NCBI RefSeq assembly: GCF_015461835.1
Contig: NZ_JACOPX010000008.1
Location: 186,001 to 250,000, forward strand
Reading direction: 5' to 3'
Length of the DNA stretch: 64,000 nucleotides
From: Pseudomonas neuropathica
GTDB lineage: Bacteria; Pseudomonadota; Gammaproteobacteria; Pseudomonadales; Pseudomonadaceae
Shown piece by piece: positions 16,991 through 27,637 of this stretch. The notes beneath the pieces were generated by a model, which worked only from the letters and a program-made list of their open reading frames with translations, was not told the DNA's origin and searched no databases. Within the stretch, counting starts at the first letter, position 1. Each line of letters opens with the position of its first letter. Both the position numbers and the translations under genes were made by a program.

Positions 16991-18589
16991 ATGCAAAATA
17001 GACGTACCGTCGCCATCGGTTTTATCGGAGCCACCCTTGATCGCGTCGGTAAAGGCGCCAATCGCTGGAGCCATTGGCGACCGAGCGTGGGCCTCTGCCA
17101 GCAGGCGGATGTGCTGATCAATCGACTTGAGCTGATTCACGGCATCGACGCCCGCGACGTCAGTCTCGCCGAGCGGGTGCGCGCCGACATTCAGCAGGTT
17201 TCACCGGAAACCGAAGTGCGCCTGCACTCGATGGCATTGCGCAATCCGTGGGATTTTGAAGAGGTCTACGGCGCGCTGCACGATTTCACCACTGCCTACG
17301 CGTTCGACACCGAACACGAGGACTACCTCGTCCACATCACCACCGGCACCCACGTCGCGCAAATCTGCTGGTTCCTGTTGACCGAGGCGCGCTACTTGCC
17401 CGCTCGCCTCATCCAGACCTCCCCCGCCAGGCGCAAGAGCGAAGACGAGCACGCCTGTGGCACCCACGCCCTGATCGACCTCGACCTGTCGCGATACGAT
17501 CGCATCGCCTCACGCTTTGCCAATAAACGCCTCGAAGGCCTGGCATTTCTGAAGTCCGGGATCGCCACACGCAACGCCGCATTCAACCGCTCAATCGAGC
17601 AGATCGAACGCGTTGCGGAACGTTCAAAAGCCCCCATGTTGCTGATCGGCCCGACCGGCGCCGGCAAATCATTCCTGGCCCGGCGCATCTACGAACTCAA
17701 ACGCAACCGCCATCAGATGCAGGGCCGCTTTGTTGAAGTCAACTGCGCCACCCTGCGTGGCGACGGCGCGATGTCGACCTTGTTCGGCCACAGCAAAGGC
17801 GCCTTCACCGGTGCACAGAATGCCCGCGACGGCCTGCTGCGTGCGGCCGATGGCGGCATGCTGTTTCTCGATGAAATCGGCGAACTGGGCGCCGACGAGC
17901 AGGCGATGCTACTCAAAGCGATTGAAGAGAAACGCTTCTTTCCACTGGGTTCTGACAAGGAGGTGGAGAGCGACTTCCTGATCATCGCCGGCACCCATCG
18001 CGACCTGCGCAGCCGGGTCGCTGAAGGCCTGTTTCGCGAAGACTTGTACGCACGCATCAACCTCTGGACGTTCGACCTTCCCGGCCTCGCCGGCCGCCGC
18101 GAGGATATCGAGCCGAATATTGATTTCGAGTTGCAGCGCCATGCCCGTGAGCATGGGCAATTGGTGCGCTTCAACCTTGAAGCACGCCGCCGCTATCTGG
18201 CCTTCGCCAGCTCTAGCGAAGCGGCGTGGCTGGGCAATTTCCGCGAACTGTCTGCGTCGATCACGCGCATGGCGACATTGGCGGATAGCGGGAGAATTGA
18301 TGAGGCGCAGGTGCAGGAAGAGATTGAGCGATTGCGTTATGCCTGGGGCCTGACCCAAGTGGGAAGCAACTCAGAAGATTTGCCAGGGAATGAAGAGAGC
18401 ATGGATCTGTTTGACCGCTTACAGTTGCGGGCAGTGCTTGAGGTCTGCCGGCAAGCAGACAGCCTGTCAGATGCCGGTCGCCGCTTGTTTGGCATCTCGC
18501 GCCTGGCCAAGGCGCAACCGAATGATGCGGACCGTTTGCGCAAGTACTTGGGCCGGTTCGGGATTGAATGGAGCCAGTTGGCGCCGTAG
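16991..18589 (+). CDS. rtcR: Sigma-54-dependent activator RtcR
   Basis: 532 residues. Residues 1 to about 180 match the RtcR N-terminal domain, a CARF-type ligand sensor (VAIGFIGATLD ..., LVHITTGTHVAQICWFLLTE). CARF domains sense cyclic or linear oligonucleotides. The central AAA+ domain has Walker A GPTGAGKS near residue 220, the sigma-54-contacting GAFTGA near 270 and Walker B MLFLDEIGEL near 295. A short helix-turn-helix closes the protein. It should activate the divergent rtcB promoter when damaged-RNA ligands bind. Confidence 0.95.
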   Translation: MQNRRTVAIGFIGATLDRVGKGANRWSHWRPSVGLCQQADVLINRLELIHGIDARDVSLAERVRADIQQVSPETEVRLHSMALRNPWDFEEVYGALHDFTTAYAFDTEHEDYLVHITTGTHVAQICWFLLTEARYLPARLIQTSPARRKSEDEHACGTHALIDLDLSRYDRIASRFANKRLEGLAFLKSGIATRNAAFNRSIEQIERVAERSKAPMLLIGPTGAGKSFLARRIYELKRNRHQMQGRFVEVNCATLRGDGAMSTLFGHSKGAFTGAQNARDGLLRAADGGMLFLDEIGELGADEQAMLLKAIEEKRFFPLGSDKEVESDFLIIAGTHRDLRSRVAEGLFREDLYARINLWTFDLPGLAGRREDIEPNIDFELQRHAREHGQLVRFNLEARRRYLAFASSSEAAWLGNFRELSASITRMATLADSGRIDEAQVQEEIERLRYAWGLTQVGSNSEDLPGNEESMDLFDRLQLRAVLEVCRQADSLSDAGRRLFGISRLAKAQPNDADRLRKYLGRFGIEWSQLAP

Positions 18590-18710
18590 ATCTCTGAGAC
18601 GTATAACGCCTGGCCACCTTACTTGACCGGATGCCGCTGGTCTGATGTACCGCACCTTCGCCCTGTGAGTTCTTCCAATGCAGTACATCCCCGACCTGGA
18701 AGACAACCTC

Positions 18711-18980
18711 ATGAACAAGCGAATGATTGCTATCGGATTGGCAAGCCTGCTTTCACTGTGCCCACTGTTTTCCCTTGCGGCTGAAAAAACAGGCGGCTCC
18801 TCAGTTCCAGCCACTGCGATTCCCGGCGTAAACCAAGGCGGATCCGAGTCAAAAGAAGACAAAGCTGACAAGAAAGGCGAGGAAGCATCAGGATCAAATT
18901 CCGGTGCCGAAGCACACGAAACACAGAAGGATGCCAACACCTCGAGCGATTCTGCAGATGTTAAAAAACCCAGCCAGTGA
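18711..18980 (+). CDS. Small secreted, charged low-complexity protein
   Basis: 89 residues from the ATG at 18711, preceded by GGAAG. The signal peptide MNKRMIAIGLASLLSLCPLFSLAA is clear. The mature part is Ser-, Lys-, Glu- and Asp-rich (SKEDKADKKGEEASGSNSG) with no predicted fold, so it is probably disordered in the periplasm. I recognise no family. It lies 121 bases after rtcR on the same strand and upstream of a second small exported protein. It may be an ordinary Pseudomonas orphan or linked to them. Confidence 0.6.
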   Translation: MNKRMIAIGLASLLSLCPLFSLAAEKTGGSSVPATAIPGVNQGGSESKEDKADKKGEEASGSNSGAEAHETQKDANTSSDSADVKKPSQ

Positions 18981-19064
18981 ACCGCCGCTTTTGGCCGCTG
19001 AACAGATGGTAGCGCCGAGCCATGAATGCTAACGTTCCCGGCCAACATTCAGGGATGGCGCGCC

Positions 19065-19424
19065 ATGTTCAATCGGTTTCTGGCGACAACGGCAATACTG
19101 CTCACTTTCAGCTTTGCAGCACACAGCGCACCCTTGCCCAGCGAATACCTGGAAGAGTGCCAGCGAGTCGAAAATTCGGCCAAAGCCATCATGAAAGCCA
19201 GACAAGGAGGCGTGCCCCTCTCTTCCGTTCTGGAACTGGCCGACAACGCAGGAAAGGAGAGCGAGTATGTGGGTAGTTTGTACAAAGCGCTGATCGGGCA
19301 GGCCTACGATATGCCTAGGGAGTCGGACGCGAGGAAGCAGGAGAAGGTGGTGGCTGACTTTCAGAAAAACTTTTATTCGCTTTGCATCGATTCGGCGCAG
19401 AAAACGGCAAGTGGAAGAAGCTGA
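19065..19424 (+). CDS. Small secreted protein of unknown function
   Basis: 119 residues from the ATG at 19065, preceded by GGGATGG. The signal peptide runs MFNRFLATTAILLTFSFAAHSA. The mature part is helical with two Cys (EECQRVEN and YSLCIDSAQ) about 80 residues apart that may pair. No family recognised. It is followed by a hairpin and tRNA-Pro on the opposite strand. Confidence 0.65.
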   Translation: MFNRFLATTAILLTFSFAAHSAPLPSEYLEECQRVENSAKAIMKARQGGVPLSSVLELADNAGKESEYVGSLYKALIGQAYDMPRESDARKQEKVVADFQKNFYSLCIDSAQKTASGRS

Positions 19425-19465
19425 CGGGGAATACTCTTCCATAGAGAGCAAAAATCACTGCGCAT

Positions 19466-19495
19466 GAAAAAGCCCAATCTTTTCAGATTGGGCTA
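19466..19495 (-). terminator. Terminator after tRNA-Pro
   Basis: On the minus strand AGCCCAATCT-GAAA-AGATTGGGCT is a perfect 10-bp stem followed by TTTTTC. It lies 16 bases downstream of tRNA-Pro and also past the end of the plus-strand small gene. Confidence 0.85.
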
Positions 19496-19510
19496 AGTCA
19501 TTGAATTATA

Positions 19511-19587
19511 TGGTCGGGACGGAGTGATTCGAACACTCGACCCCTAGCACCCCATGCTAGTGCGCTACCGGACTGCGCTACGCCCCG
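19511..19587 (-). tRNA. tRNA-Pro (GGG)
   Basis: A 77-base cloverleaf including an encoded CCA. The acceptor stem CGGGGCG/CGTCCCG holds one G-T pair. The anticodon loop ATGGGGT gives GGG, and the T-loop TTCGAAT is normal. Confidence 0.95.
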
Positions 19588-19675
19588 ACTGGTTTTGCAA
19601 CTGTTCTTCATCTCGAAGAACGCTCAAGAATATAGCGCAAGCGTTTGAAAACTGGAAGTATTCAAACGCTGCTTT

Positions 19676-20032
19676 TTATTTCTTGAGAACCACCAGCACA
19701 TCTTCCAATTCCGCAATCATCTGCCGAATCATCTGCTTGTATTGGGTCGTGTCGTCTTTGGCTTCATCGCCGGACAGGCGCAAGCGTGCGCCGCCGATGG
19801 TGAAACCCTGATCGTAAAGGAGCGCGCGGATCTGCCGGATCATCAGCACGTCCTGGCGCTGATAATACCGGCGGTTTCCGCGGCGTTTGACGGGGTTGAG
19901 TTGAGGAAACTCCTGCTCCCAATAGCGCAGCACGTGTGGCTTTACGGCACACAGCTCGCTGACTTCACCGATGGTGAAGTAGCGCTTGCCCGGGATGACG
20001 GGTAGTTCGTCGTTATGACTTGGTTCCAGCAT
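19676..20032 (-). CDS. MerR-family transcriptional regulator
   Basis: 118 residues from the ATG at 20032. The MerR winged helix is clear: [31 protein letters not shown] then [27 protein letters not shown] short helical tail follows. It lacks the Cys metal ligands of metal-sensing MerR proteins. This gene always follows ihfA in Pseudomonas and here overlaps the ihfA 3' end by 20 bases, so it is translated from the pheST-ihfA message. Its targets are not known to me. Confidence 0.92.
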   Translation of the reverse strand: MLEPSHNDELPVIPGKRYFTIGEVSELCAVKPHVLRYWEQEFPQLNPVKRRGNRRYYQRQDVLMIRQIRALLYDQGFTIGGARLRLSGDEAKDDTTQYKQMIRQMIAELEDVLVVLKK

Positions 20033-20315
20033 AAGCCTCAACTCGGGCCTTCAACTTCTGCCCTGGACGAAAGGTGACCACACGGCGAGCCGTGATCGGG
20101 ATTTCTTCCCCCGTTTTCGGGTTGCGGCCAGGCCGCTGGCGTTTGTCCCGAAGGTCGAAATTGCCGAAACCGGACAATTTGACCTGCTCGTTGTCTTCAA
20201 GAGCGTGCCTGATTTCCTCGAAAAACAGTTCTACCAATTCCTTGGCTTCCCGCTTGTTCAGGCCCAGCTCTTCATACAGACGTTCCGCCATCTCAGCTTT
20301 CGTCAAAGCCCCCAT
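20013..20315 (-). CDS. ihfA: Integration host factor subunit alpha
   Basis: 100 residues, the standard length. IHF-alpha pairs with IHF-beta to bend DNA at promoters, including sigma-54 promoters such as those suggested in this window. Diagnostic sequence: [44 protein letters not shown] and [20 protein letters not shown]. It lies 3 bases after pheT, in the usual pheS-pheT-ihfA operon. Confidence 0.97.
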   Translation of the reverse strand: MGALTKAEMAERLYEELGLNKREAKELVELFFEEIRHALEDNEQVKLSGFGNFDLRDKRQRPGRNPKTGEEIPITARRVVTFRPGQKLKARVEAYAGTKS

Positions 20316-20318
20316 ACG

Positions 20319-22697
20319 TCACTTCCTTAACGTGGCGTTCAACCTTTGTTCGAGCGAGGTGAGGATATTTTGCGTCGTCGAATTCACCTCATCGTCATTA
20401 AGAGTGCGCGATGGATGCTGCCAGGTCAAGCCAACTGCAAGGCTTTTTCTATCAGGATCAATACCTTTACCCTGATACACGTCAAACAGCCTGAGATCCG
20501 TGAGCCATTCGCCTGCATTTTCACGGATTACGTCCAGTACGGCCGCGGACGCGACGTCTTTGTGCGCAATCAGTGCAAGGTCACGACGCACTTCAGGAAA
20601 GCGCGACAACTCGTGGAATTTCGGCATTTTACCGAGTGCCACTTCAGCCAGAACCAGCTCGAAAACGAAGACTGGACGATCCAGACCCAAGGCTTTCGAC
20701 AATTCGGGGTGAATGGCGCCGATGAAACCGACTTCACGCCCTTCGCGCTCGATGCGCGCGGTTTGACCCGGGTGCAACGCAGGGTGTTTGCCCGGAGCGA
20801 AGGTGAACGAATCCAGTGCACCGGCGAAGCCCAGCACCGCTTCCACGTCAGCCTTGACGTCGAAGAAATCGACCGTGTCGCGACCTTGCGCCCAACCTTC
20901 CGGCAGGCGGCTGCCGCAAACCACGCCGGACAGCATCGGCTCTTGCTTCAGGCCTTCGAGCTGACCGACGAAGCGCAGACCGCTTTCGAACAGACGCACG
21001 CGATCTTGCTGACGGTTCAGGTTGTGCTGCAACGCTTTGACCAAGCCAGGCCACAGCGACGAGCGCATGGCAGCCATGTCGTTGGAGATCGGATTGGCCA
21101 GCAACAGCGGCTCAACGCCCGGACTGAATAGTTCGAACTGACGCGGATCGATGAAGCTGTATGTGATCGCTTCCTGATAACCACGCGCTACCAGCAGGCG
21201 ACGCAGTTCCGGCAGATCGCTACGCGCTTCAGCTTTGGCTTGTGGCGCCAGACGCGCTTGCGGGTAACGAACCGGCAAGCGGTTGTAGCCGTACAGACGC
21301 GCCAGTTCTTCGATCAGATCGACTTCCAGACTGATGTCGAAGCGATGGCTTGGCACTTCGACGCGCCACTGGCCTTCACCGTCGGCAACAATGCCAAGAC
21401 CCAGGCCGCCGAGCAAACGCTCAACCTGAGCGGAATCCATTTCCATACCAAGCATCTGAGCGATGCGCTGAGAACGCAGAGTGATCGGTGCGATCGACGG
21501 CAGATGCTGTTCGCTGACGGTCTCGATGATCGGGCCAGCTTCGCCGCCAGTGATGTCCAGCAGCAAGCCAGTGGCGCGCTCCATGGCTTCACGGGCCAGT
21601 TGCCAGTCAACGCCACGCTCATAGCGGTGCGAAGCATCGGTGTGCAGGCCGTAGGAGCGAGCCTTGCCAGCAACAGCGATTTGGTCGAAGAACGCACTCT
21701 CCAGGAATACGTCGCGAGTCGTCGCAGAGACGCCGCTGTGTTCGCCACCCATCACACCGGCAATCGCCAGCGCGCGGGTGTGGTCGGCGATGACCAGCGT
21801 ATCGCTACGCAGGCTGACTTCCTGACCGTCGAGCAGAACGAGCTTCTCACCCTCTTCCGCCATGCGTACACGGATGCCGCCGTTGATTTCGGCGAGATCG
21901 AAGGCGTGCAGCGGCTGACCTAGCTCAAGCATCACGTAGTTGGTGATGTCGACGGCAGCGTCGATGCTGCGCACGTCAGCACGACGTAGACGTTCCACCA
22001 TCCACAGCGGCGTTGGCTTGGACAGGTCAACGTTACGGATAACGCGGCCCAGGTAACGCGGGCACGCGGCTGGGGCCAGCACTTCTACCGAACGCACTTC
22101 GTCGTGCGCGGCAGGAATGGCCATGACCACCGGACGGGTGACCGGCGCGGCATACAGTGCGCCGACTTCACGGGCCAGACCGGCCAGGGACAAGCAGTCG
22201 CCGCGGTTCGGGGTCAGATCGACCTCAATGCTGGCGTCTTCCAGATCCAGGTACACACGGAAGTCTTCGCCCACCGGTGCATCGACCGGCAGCTCCATCA
22301 GACCGTCATTGCCTTCACCGATCTGCAGCTCGGCTTGCGAGCACAGCATGCCGTTGGACTCAACGCCGCGCAGCTTGGCCTTTTTGATCTTGAAGTCGCC
22401 AGGCAGCTCAGCGCCGATCATGGCGAACGGAATCTTCAGGCCCGGACGCACGTTTGGCGCACCGCACACGACCTGGAAAGTTTCCGCGCCATTGCTGACC
22501 TGGCACACACGCAGCTTGTCGGCATCAGGGTGTTGCTCGGTGCTCAGCACCTCGCCCACCACCACACCACTGAAAACACCGGCGGCCGGGGTCACGCTAT
22601 CGACCTCAAGGCCCGCCATCGACAGACGAGCAACCAGCTCATCGCGATCTACCTGCGGGCTAACCCAGCCACGCAGCCATTGTTCACTGAATTTCAT
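20319..22697 (-). CDS. pheT: Phenylalanyl-tRNA synthetase beta subunit
   Basis: 792 residues. The beta subunit of the alpha2-beta2 enzyme that charges tRNA-Phe; it carries the editing and anticodon-binding modules. Domains in order: the N-terminal tRNA-binding EMAP-like fold (about 40-150), B3/B4 editing domain, B5, a catalytic-like core and the C-terminal FDX-ACB domain (FPEVRRDLALIAHKDV ... LFDVYQGKGIDPDRKSLAV). It follows pheS by 26 bases. Confidence 0.97.
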   Translation of the reverse strand: MKFSEQWLRGWVSPQVDRDELVARLSMAGLEVDSVTPAAGVFSGVVVGEVLSTEQHPDADKLRVCQVSNGAETFQVVCGAPNVRPGLKIPFAMIGAELPGDFKIKKAKLRGVESNGMLCSQAELQIGEGNDGLMELPVDAPVGEDFRVYLDLEDASIEVDLTPNRGDCLSLAGLAREVGALYAAPVTRPVVMAIPAAHDEVRSVEVLAPAACPRYLGRVIRNVDLSKPTPLWMVERLRRADVRSIDAAVDITNYVMLELGQPLHAFDLAEINGGIRVRMAEEGEKLVLLDGQEVSLRSDTLVIADHTRALAIAGVMGGEHSGVSATTRDVFLESAFFDQIAVAGKARSYGLHTDASHRYERGVDWQLAREAMERATGLLLDITGGEAGPIIETVSEQHLPSIAPITLRSQRIAQMLGMEMDSAQVERLLGGLGLGIVADGEGQWRVEVPSHRFDISLEVDLIEELARLYGYNRLPVRYPQARLAPQAKAEARSDLPELRRLLVARGYQEAITYSFIDPRQFELFSPGVEPLLLANPISNDMAAMRSSLWPGLVKALQHNLNRQQDRVRLFESGLRFVGQLEGLKQEPMLSGVVCGSRLPEGWAQGRDTVDFFDVKADVEAVLGFAGALDSFTFAPGKHPALHPGQTARIEREGREVGFIGAIHPELSKALGLDRPVFVFELVLAEVALGKMPKFHELSRFPEVRRDLALIAHKDVASAAVLDVIRENAGEWLTDLRLFDVYQGKGIDPDRKSLAVGLTWQHPSRTLNDDEVNSTTQNILTSLEQRLNATLRK

Positions 22698-22723
22698 CCT
22701 GCTCTCCTAAGAATTCGTTACGA

Positions 22724-23796
<1,073 letters not shown>

Positions 23797-23849
23797 GACG
23801 TTTACCACCTGGCCCCACGGAAGTGAGGCCGGGTGATTGTCGGGGGTAC

Positions 23850-24206
23850 TTAAGCCAAGGTGGCTTTAGCTTTCTCGACAATCGCAGCAAACACCGCTTT
23901 TTCGTTCACTGCCAGATCAGCCAGAACCTTACGGTCGATCTCGATGGACGCTTTTTTCAGGCCAGCGATGAAACGGCTGTAGGACAGACCGTTAACACGA
24001 GCACCAGCGTTGATACGAGCGATCCACAGAGCGCGGAACTGACGTTTTTTCTGACGACGGTCACGGTAGGCGTATTGGCCTGCCTTGATTACCGCTTGCT
24101 TGGCAACACGGAATACGCGGGAGCGTGCGCCGTAGTAGCCTTTAGCAAGTTTCAGAATTTTTTTGTGACGCTTACGGGCAATGACGCCACGCTTTACACG
24201 AGCCAT
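23850..24206 (-). CDS. rplT: 50S ribosomal protein L20
   Basis: 118 residues, the standard length, from [20 protein letters not shown] through [20 protein letters not shown]20 is an early 23S rRNA assembly protein and an autogenous repressor of rpmI-rplT in enterobacteria. It follows rpmI by 27 bases in the infC-rpmI-rplT operon. Confidence 0.98.
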   Translation of the reverse strand: MARVKRGVIARKRHKKILKLAKGYYGARSRVFRVAKQAVIKAGQYAYRDRRQKKRQFRALWIARINAGARVNGLSYSRFIAGLKKASIEIDRKVLADLAVNEKAVFAAIVEKAKATLA

Positions 24207-24233
24207 GAGTTACTTCCTCTATTCTTGACTAAA

Positions 24234-24428
24234 TTAACGAAGGCGCAGCATGCGCTCGACTTTTGCCACGTCAGACGGATGCAGCAAGCTGCTACCGCGC
24301 AGTTGACGCTTACGCTTGGTCGACATTTTAGTCAGGATGTGGCTCTTGAAAGCGTGCTTGTGCTTGATACCGTTAGCAGTTTTCAGAAACCGCTTAGCAG
24401 CACCACTTTTGGTTTTCATTTTTGGCAT
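24234..24428 (-). CDS. rpmI: 50S ribosomal protein L35
   Basis: 64 residues, very basic, beginning [20 protein letters not shown] and ending VERMLRLR, as in all L35 proteins. It lies between infC and rplT in the usual order. Confidence 0.98.
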   Translation of the reverse strand: MPKMKTKSGAAKRFLKTANGIKHKHAFKSHILTKMSTKRKRQLRGSSLLHPSDVAKVERMLRLR

Positions 24429-24488
24429 GTTCGGATACTCCGCATTCAGTTGATAAACATAATCAGAAGGCCTGCCGTGCCCTGTTGA

Positions 24489-25040
24489 TTACTTCTTCTT
24501 TTTCGGGGCGATGACCATGATCAGCTGGCGTCCTTCCATCTTAGGATGCTGTTCGACCGAACCGTACTCGAGCAGGTCAGCTTCAACCCGCTTGAGGAGT
24601 TCCATCCCCAGCTCCTGGTGGGCCATCTCACGGCCGCGGAATCGCAAGGATACCTTGGCCCTGTCCCCATCACTCAGGAAACGTACCAGGTTGCGCAGTT
24701 TTACCTGGTAATCCCCTTCCTCCGTCCCTGGACGAAACTTGATTTCTTTTACCTGAATCTGCTTCTGGTTCTTCTTCGCCGCGGCAACCTGCTTCTTCTT
24801 TTCGAAGATCGATTTGCCGTAATCCATCACACGGCAAACCGGTGGGATTGCGTCTGCGGAGATTTCCACCAGATCAAGCTTTGCTTCTTCAGCAATACGA
24901 AGCGCTTCATCAATCGAGACGATGCCAATCTGCTCGCCATCAGCGCCAATTAACCGAACCTCGCGTGCCGAGATATTCTCGTTGATCGGGGCTTTCGGTG
25001 CAGCTCGTTTATCTTGTCTCATTTCACGCTTAATAATAAT
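24489..25040 (-). CDS. infC: Translation initiation factor IF-3, AUU start
   Basis: 183 residues if started at the first of three consecutive ATT codons (25038-25040). The first ATG is at 25022 and would give 177. GGAG stands just upstream of the ATT run, and no in-frame ATG, GTG or TTG precedes it after the thrS stop. IF-3 binds the 30S subunit and rejects non-canonical starts, and its own AUU start allows autoregulation. The C-terminal end [12 protein letters not shown] is standard. The first ATT shares one base with the thrS stop TAA, so translation is probably coupled. Confidence 0.93.
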   Translation of the reverse strand: MIIKREMRQDKRAAPKAPINENISAREVRLIGADGEQIGIVSIDEALRIAEEAKLDLVEISADAIPPVCRVMDYGKSIFEKKKQVAAAKKNQKQIQVKEIKFRPGTEEGDYQVKLRNLVRFLSDGDRAKVSLRFRGREMAHQELGMELLKRVEADLLEYGSVEQHPKMEGRQLIMVIAPKKKK

Positions 25041-26962
25041 TACTCCGAATCTGGGCGACCACGCCGGGAAACCGCTTGCGCGAGAAACTCAGCGAACTGG
25101 GCGACGGGCATCGAGCCCAGGTCAGCACCTTCACGAGTACGCACAGCGACAGTCTGCATCTCGACTTCCTTATCTCCGATAACCAAAAGATAGGGAACCT
25201 TGAGCAAAGTATGCTCGCGGATTTTAAAGCCGATCTTTTCATTTCTCAAGTCGGACTTGGCACGAAATCCGCTTTCGTTGAGAGTTTTTTCAACTTCTGC
25301 AACAAAATCTGCCTGTTTATCAGTGATATTCATGATCACCGCCTGGGTTGGCGCGAGCCACGCAGGGAAAGCACCTTCGTAGTGCTCGATCAGAATCCCG
25401 ACGAAACGCTCGAAGGAACCGAGGATCGCACGGTGCAACATCACTGGGTGTTTGCGGCTGTTGTCTTCAGAGACGTATTCAGCGCCCAAACGGACAGGCA
25501 GGTTAAAATCGAGCTGCAGAGTACCACATTGCCAGACGCGGCCGAGGCAGTCTTTCAGCGAGAACTCGATCTTCGGACCGTAGAACGCACCCTCACCCGG
25601 CTGCAGATCGTACGGCAGGCCCGCAGAATCAAGGGCTGCAGCCAGTGCAGCTTCAGCGCGATCCCACAGTTCGTCGGAACCGACGCGTTTTTCCGGACGA
25701 GTGGACAGTTTCATCTCGACATCGGTAAAGCCGAAGTCACGATAAACATCCATGGTCAGCTTGATAAACGCGGCGGACTCAGCCTGCATCTGCTCTTCGG
25801 TGCAGAAGATGTGGGCGTCGTCCTGAGTGAACGCACGCACGCGCATGATGCCGTGCAATGCACCCGATGGCTCGTTACGGTGGCAGGCACCGAACTCGGC
25901 CAGACGCATCGGCAGCTCGCGGTAGCTCTTCAGGCCCTGATTGAACACCTGCACGTGGCACGGGCAATTCATCGGTTTGATCGCGTAGTCGCGGTTTTCC
26001 GATTGAGTGGTGAACATGTTGTCGGCGTAGTTGGCCCAGTGACCGGATTTCTCCCACAGGCTGCGGTCAACGACTTGCGGCGTCTTGATTTCGAGGTAGC
26101 CGTTGTCGCGCTGGATCTTGCGCATGTACTGCTCGAGCACCTGGTACAGAGTCCAGCCGTTCGGGTGCCAGAACACCATGCCAGGGGATTCTTCCTGGGT
26201 GTGGAACAGGCCCAGACGCTTGCCGATCTTGCGGTGATCGCGCTTTTCAGCTTCTTCGATGCGCTGGATGTAAGCCGCCAGCTGCTTCTTGTCTGCCCAA
26301 GCGGTGCCGTAAACCCGCTGCAATTGCTCGTTCTTGGCGTCGCCGCGCCAGTAGGCGCCAGACAGCTTGGTCAGCTTGAAGGATTTCAGGAAGCGCGTGT
26401 TCGGCACGTGCGGGCCACGGCACATGTCGACGTATTCTTCGTGATAGTACAGACCCATGGCCTGCTCGTTCGGCATGTCCTCAACCAGGCGCAACTTGTA
26501 GTCTTCGCCACGAGCCTTGAACACTTCGATCACTTCGGCGCGCGGAGTGACTTTCTTGATGACGTCGTAATCTTTTTCGATCAGCTGTTGCATGCGCTGT
26601 TCGATAGCGGCCATGTCGTCCGGAGTAAAAGGACGTTCGAAGGCGATGTCGTAATAGAAGCCTTCGTCGATGACCGGCCCGATGACCATTTTCGCAGTCG
26701 GGTACAGCTGTTTGACCGCATGGCCAACCAGGTGCGCGCAAGAGTGGCGAATGATCTCCAGCCCCTCTTCATCCTTAGGCGTGATGATTTGCAGGGTCGC
26801 GTCGCTGCTGATGATGTCGCTGGCGTCGACCAGTTGGCCATTGACCTTGCCGGCCAGCGTGGCTTTGGCCAGACCGGCACCAATGGATGCGGCGACCTCG
26901 GCTACGGAAACCGGGTGATCGAATGAACGTTGACTGCCGTCGGGAAGAGTAATAGTTGGCAT
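25040..26962 (-). CDS. thrS: Threonyl-tRNA synthetase
   Basis: 640 residues from the ATG at 26962, which follows GGAGG; longer frames upstream lack support. The order is the TGS domain (about 1-60, [15 protein letters not shown]), the editing domain with [14 protein letters not shown] (HxxxH), the class II core (GPHVPNTRF, then [20 protein letters not shown]) and the C-terminal anticodon-binding domain. It charges tRNA-Thr. The 5' leader carries a hairpin with a tRNA-Thr-like anticodon loop. It overlaps infC by 1 base. Confidence 0.97.
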   Translation of the reverse strand: MPTITLPDGSQRSFDHPVSVAEVAASIGAGLAKATLAGKVNGQLVDASDIISSDATLQIITPKDEEGLEIIRHSCAHLVGHAVKQLYPTAKMVIGPVIDEGFYYDIAFERPFTPDDMAAIEQRMQQLIEKDYDVIKKVTPRAEVIEVFKARGEDYKLRLVEDMPNEQAMGLYYHEEYVDMCRGPHVPNTRFLKSFKLTKLSGAYWRGDAKNEQLQRVYGTAWADKKQLAAYIQRIEEAEKRDHRKIGKRLGLFHTQEESPGMVFWHPNGWTLYQVLEQYMRKIQRDNGYLEIKTPQVVDRSLWEKSGHWANYADNMFTTQSENRDYAIKPMNCPCHVQVFNQGLKSYRELPMRLAEFGACHRNEPSGALHGIMRVRAFTQDDAHIFCTEEQMQAESAAFIKLTMDVYRDFGFTDVEMKLSTRPEKRVGSDELWDRAEAALAAALDSAGLPYDLQPGEGAFYGPKIEFSLKDCLGRVWQCGTLQLDFNLPVRLGAEYVSEDNSRKHPVMLHRAILGSFERFVGILIEHYEGAFPAWLAPTQAVIMNITDKQADFVAEVEKTLNESGFRAKSDLRNEKIGFKIREHTLLKVPYLLVIGDKEVEMQTVAVRTREGADLGSMPVAQFAEFLAQAVSRRGRPDSE

Positions 26963-27056
26963 GGCGCCTCCTCTCCTAGTGGTGACCCCTACCAAAGGTC
27001 ACGTGGGTTGGGATGAGCCAGTACAAGATCCGATCCAGGCCATTCAATGACGAACG

Positions 27057-27075
27057 CCTGCCTTACAGCGGCAGG
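27057..27075 (-). promoter_or_regulatory. Anticodon-loop-like hairpin in the thrS leader
   Basis: On the minus strand CCTGCC-GCTGTAA-GGCAGG is a perfect 6-bp stem with a 7-base loop. UGU occupies the anticodon positions and AA follows it, as in tRNA-Thr(UGU), about 95 bases upstream of the thrS ATG. A second potential stem (TGACC ... GGGTCA) lies nearer the start codon. It resembles the E. coli thrS translational operator in kind. Confidence 0.5.
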
Positions 27076-27334
27076 AGCCTTGCGGCCAACCGGAAAACCG
27101 AACCAGAGTGACTGGGATTCAAATCGAAAATATTCGCACGTTGACCGCGGCCGGGACTGAAGGTGATCCGGCGCCTGAGAACGCTTGAGCCCGGCATGCT
27201 AGCACAGATGAGCGGTCACTTATGCCTCTGTTTGATCAGAAGGCAAATCGTCTGTTTTTATGCCAGAGTGCTGAACTTGATAGGCCTTTCAGCCCTCAGA
27301 TAACAAGACATTGACCCACAAGGAGCATCCTCGC

Positions 27335-27637
27335 ATGCGTCTGAATACCCTGTTCGCCGTAGTCGCCCCTATCGTTATGCTGCTGCCGCTGAGCGCCCAC
27401 GCCGACTGGCCGAAAGGCGAGCGTGACAAGTACATGGCGCAATGCACCCAGGCGGCGACCCCACAGATCGGCGCTGCGGCAGCCAAATCTCATTGTGCCT
27501 GTGGCGCTGACGCCATCAAGTCCTATCCTGCCGCCGACATTCAGGCGCTGATGGACAACAAGGCCACCCCTGAACTGCAGCAGAAAGCGCTGGGCCAGAT
27601 CGCCAAATGCAAGGCGAATACTCCGGCGAAAAAGTAA
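27335..27637 (+). CDS. Small secreted Cys-containing protein, unknown function
   Basis: 100 residues from the ATG at 27335, with AAGGAG 9 bases upstream. The signal peptide is MRLNTLFAVVAPIVMLLPLSAHA. The mature 77 residues hold four Cys (QCTQAA, SHCACGADA, AKCKAN), suggesting two disulfides in the periplasm. One CxC pair might instead bind metal or haem, though there is no CxxCH. No named family recognised. It is divergent from thrS across about 370 bases that hold the thrS leader. Confidence 0.7.
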   Translation: MRLNTLFAVVAPIVMLLPLSAHADWPKGERDKYMAQCTQAATPQIGAAAAKSHCACGADAIKSYPAADIQALMDNKATPELQQKALGQIAKCKANTPAKK

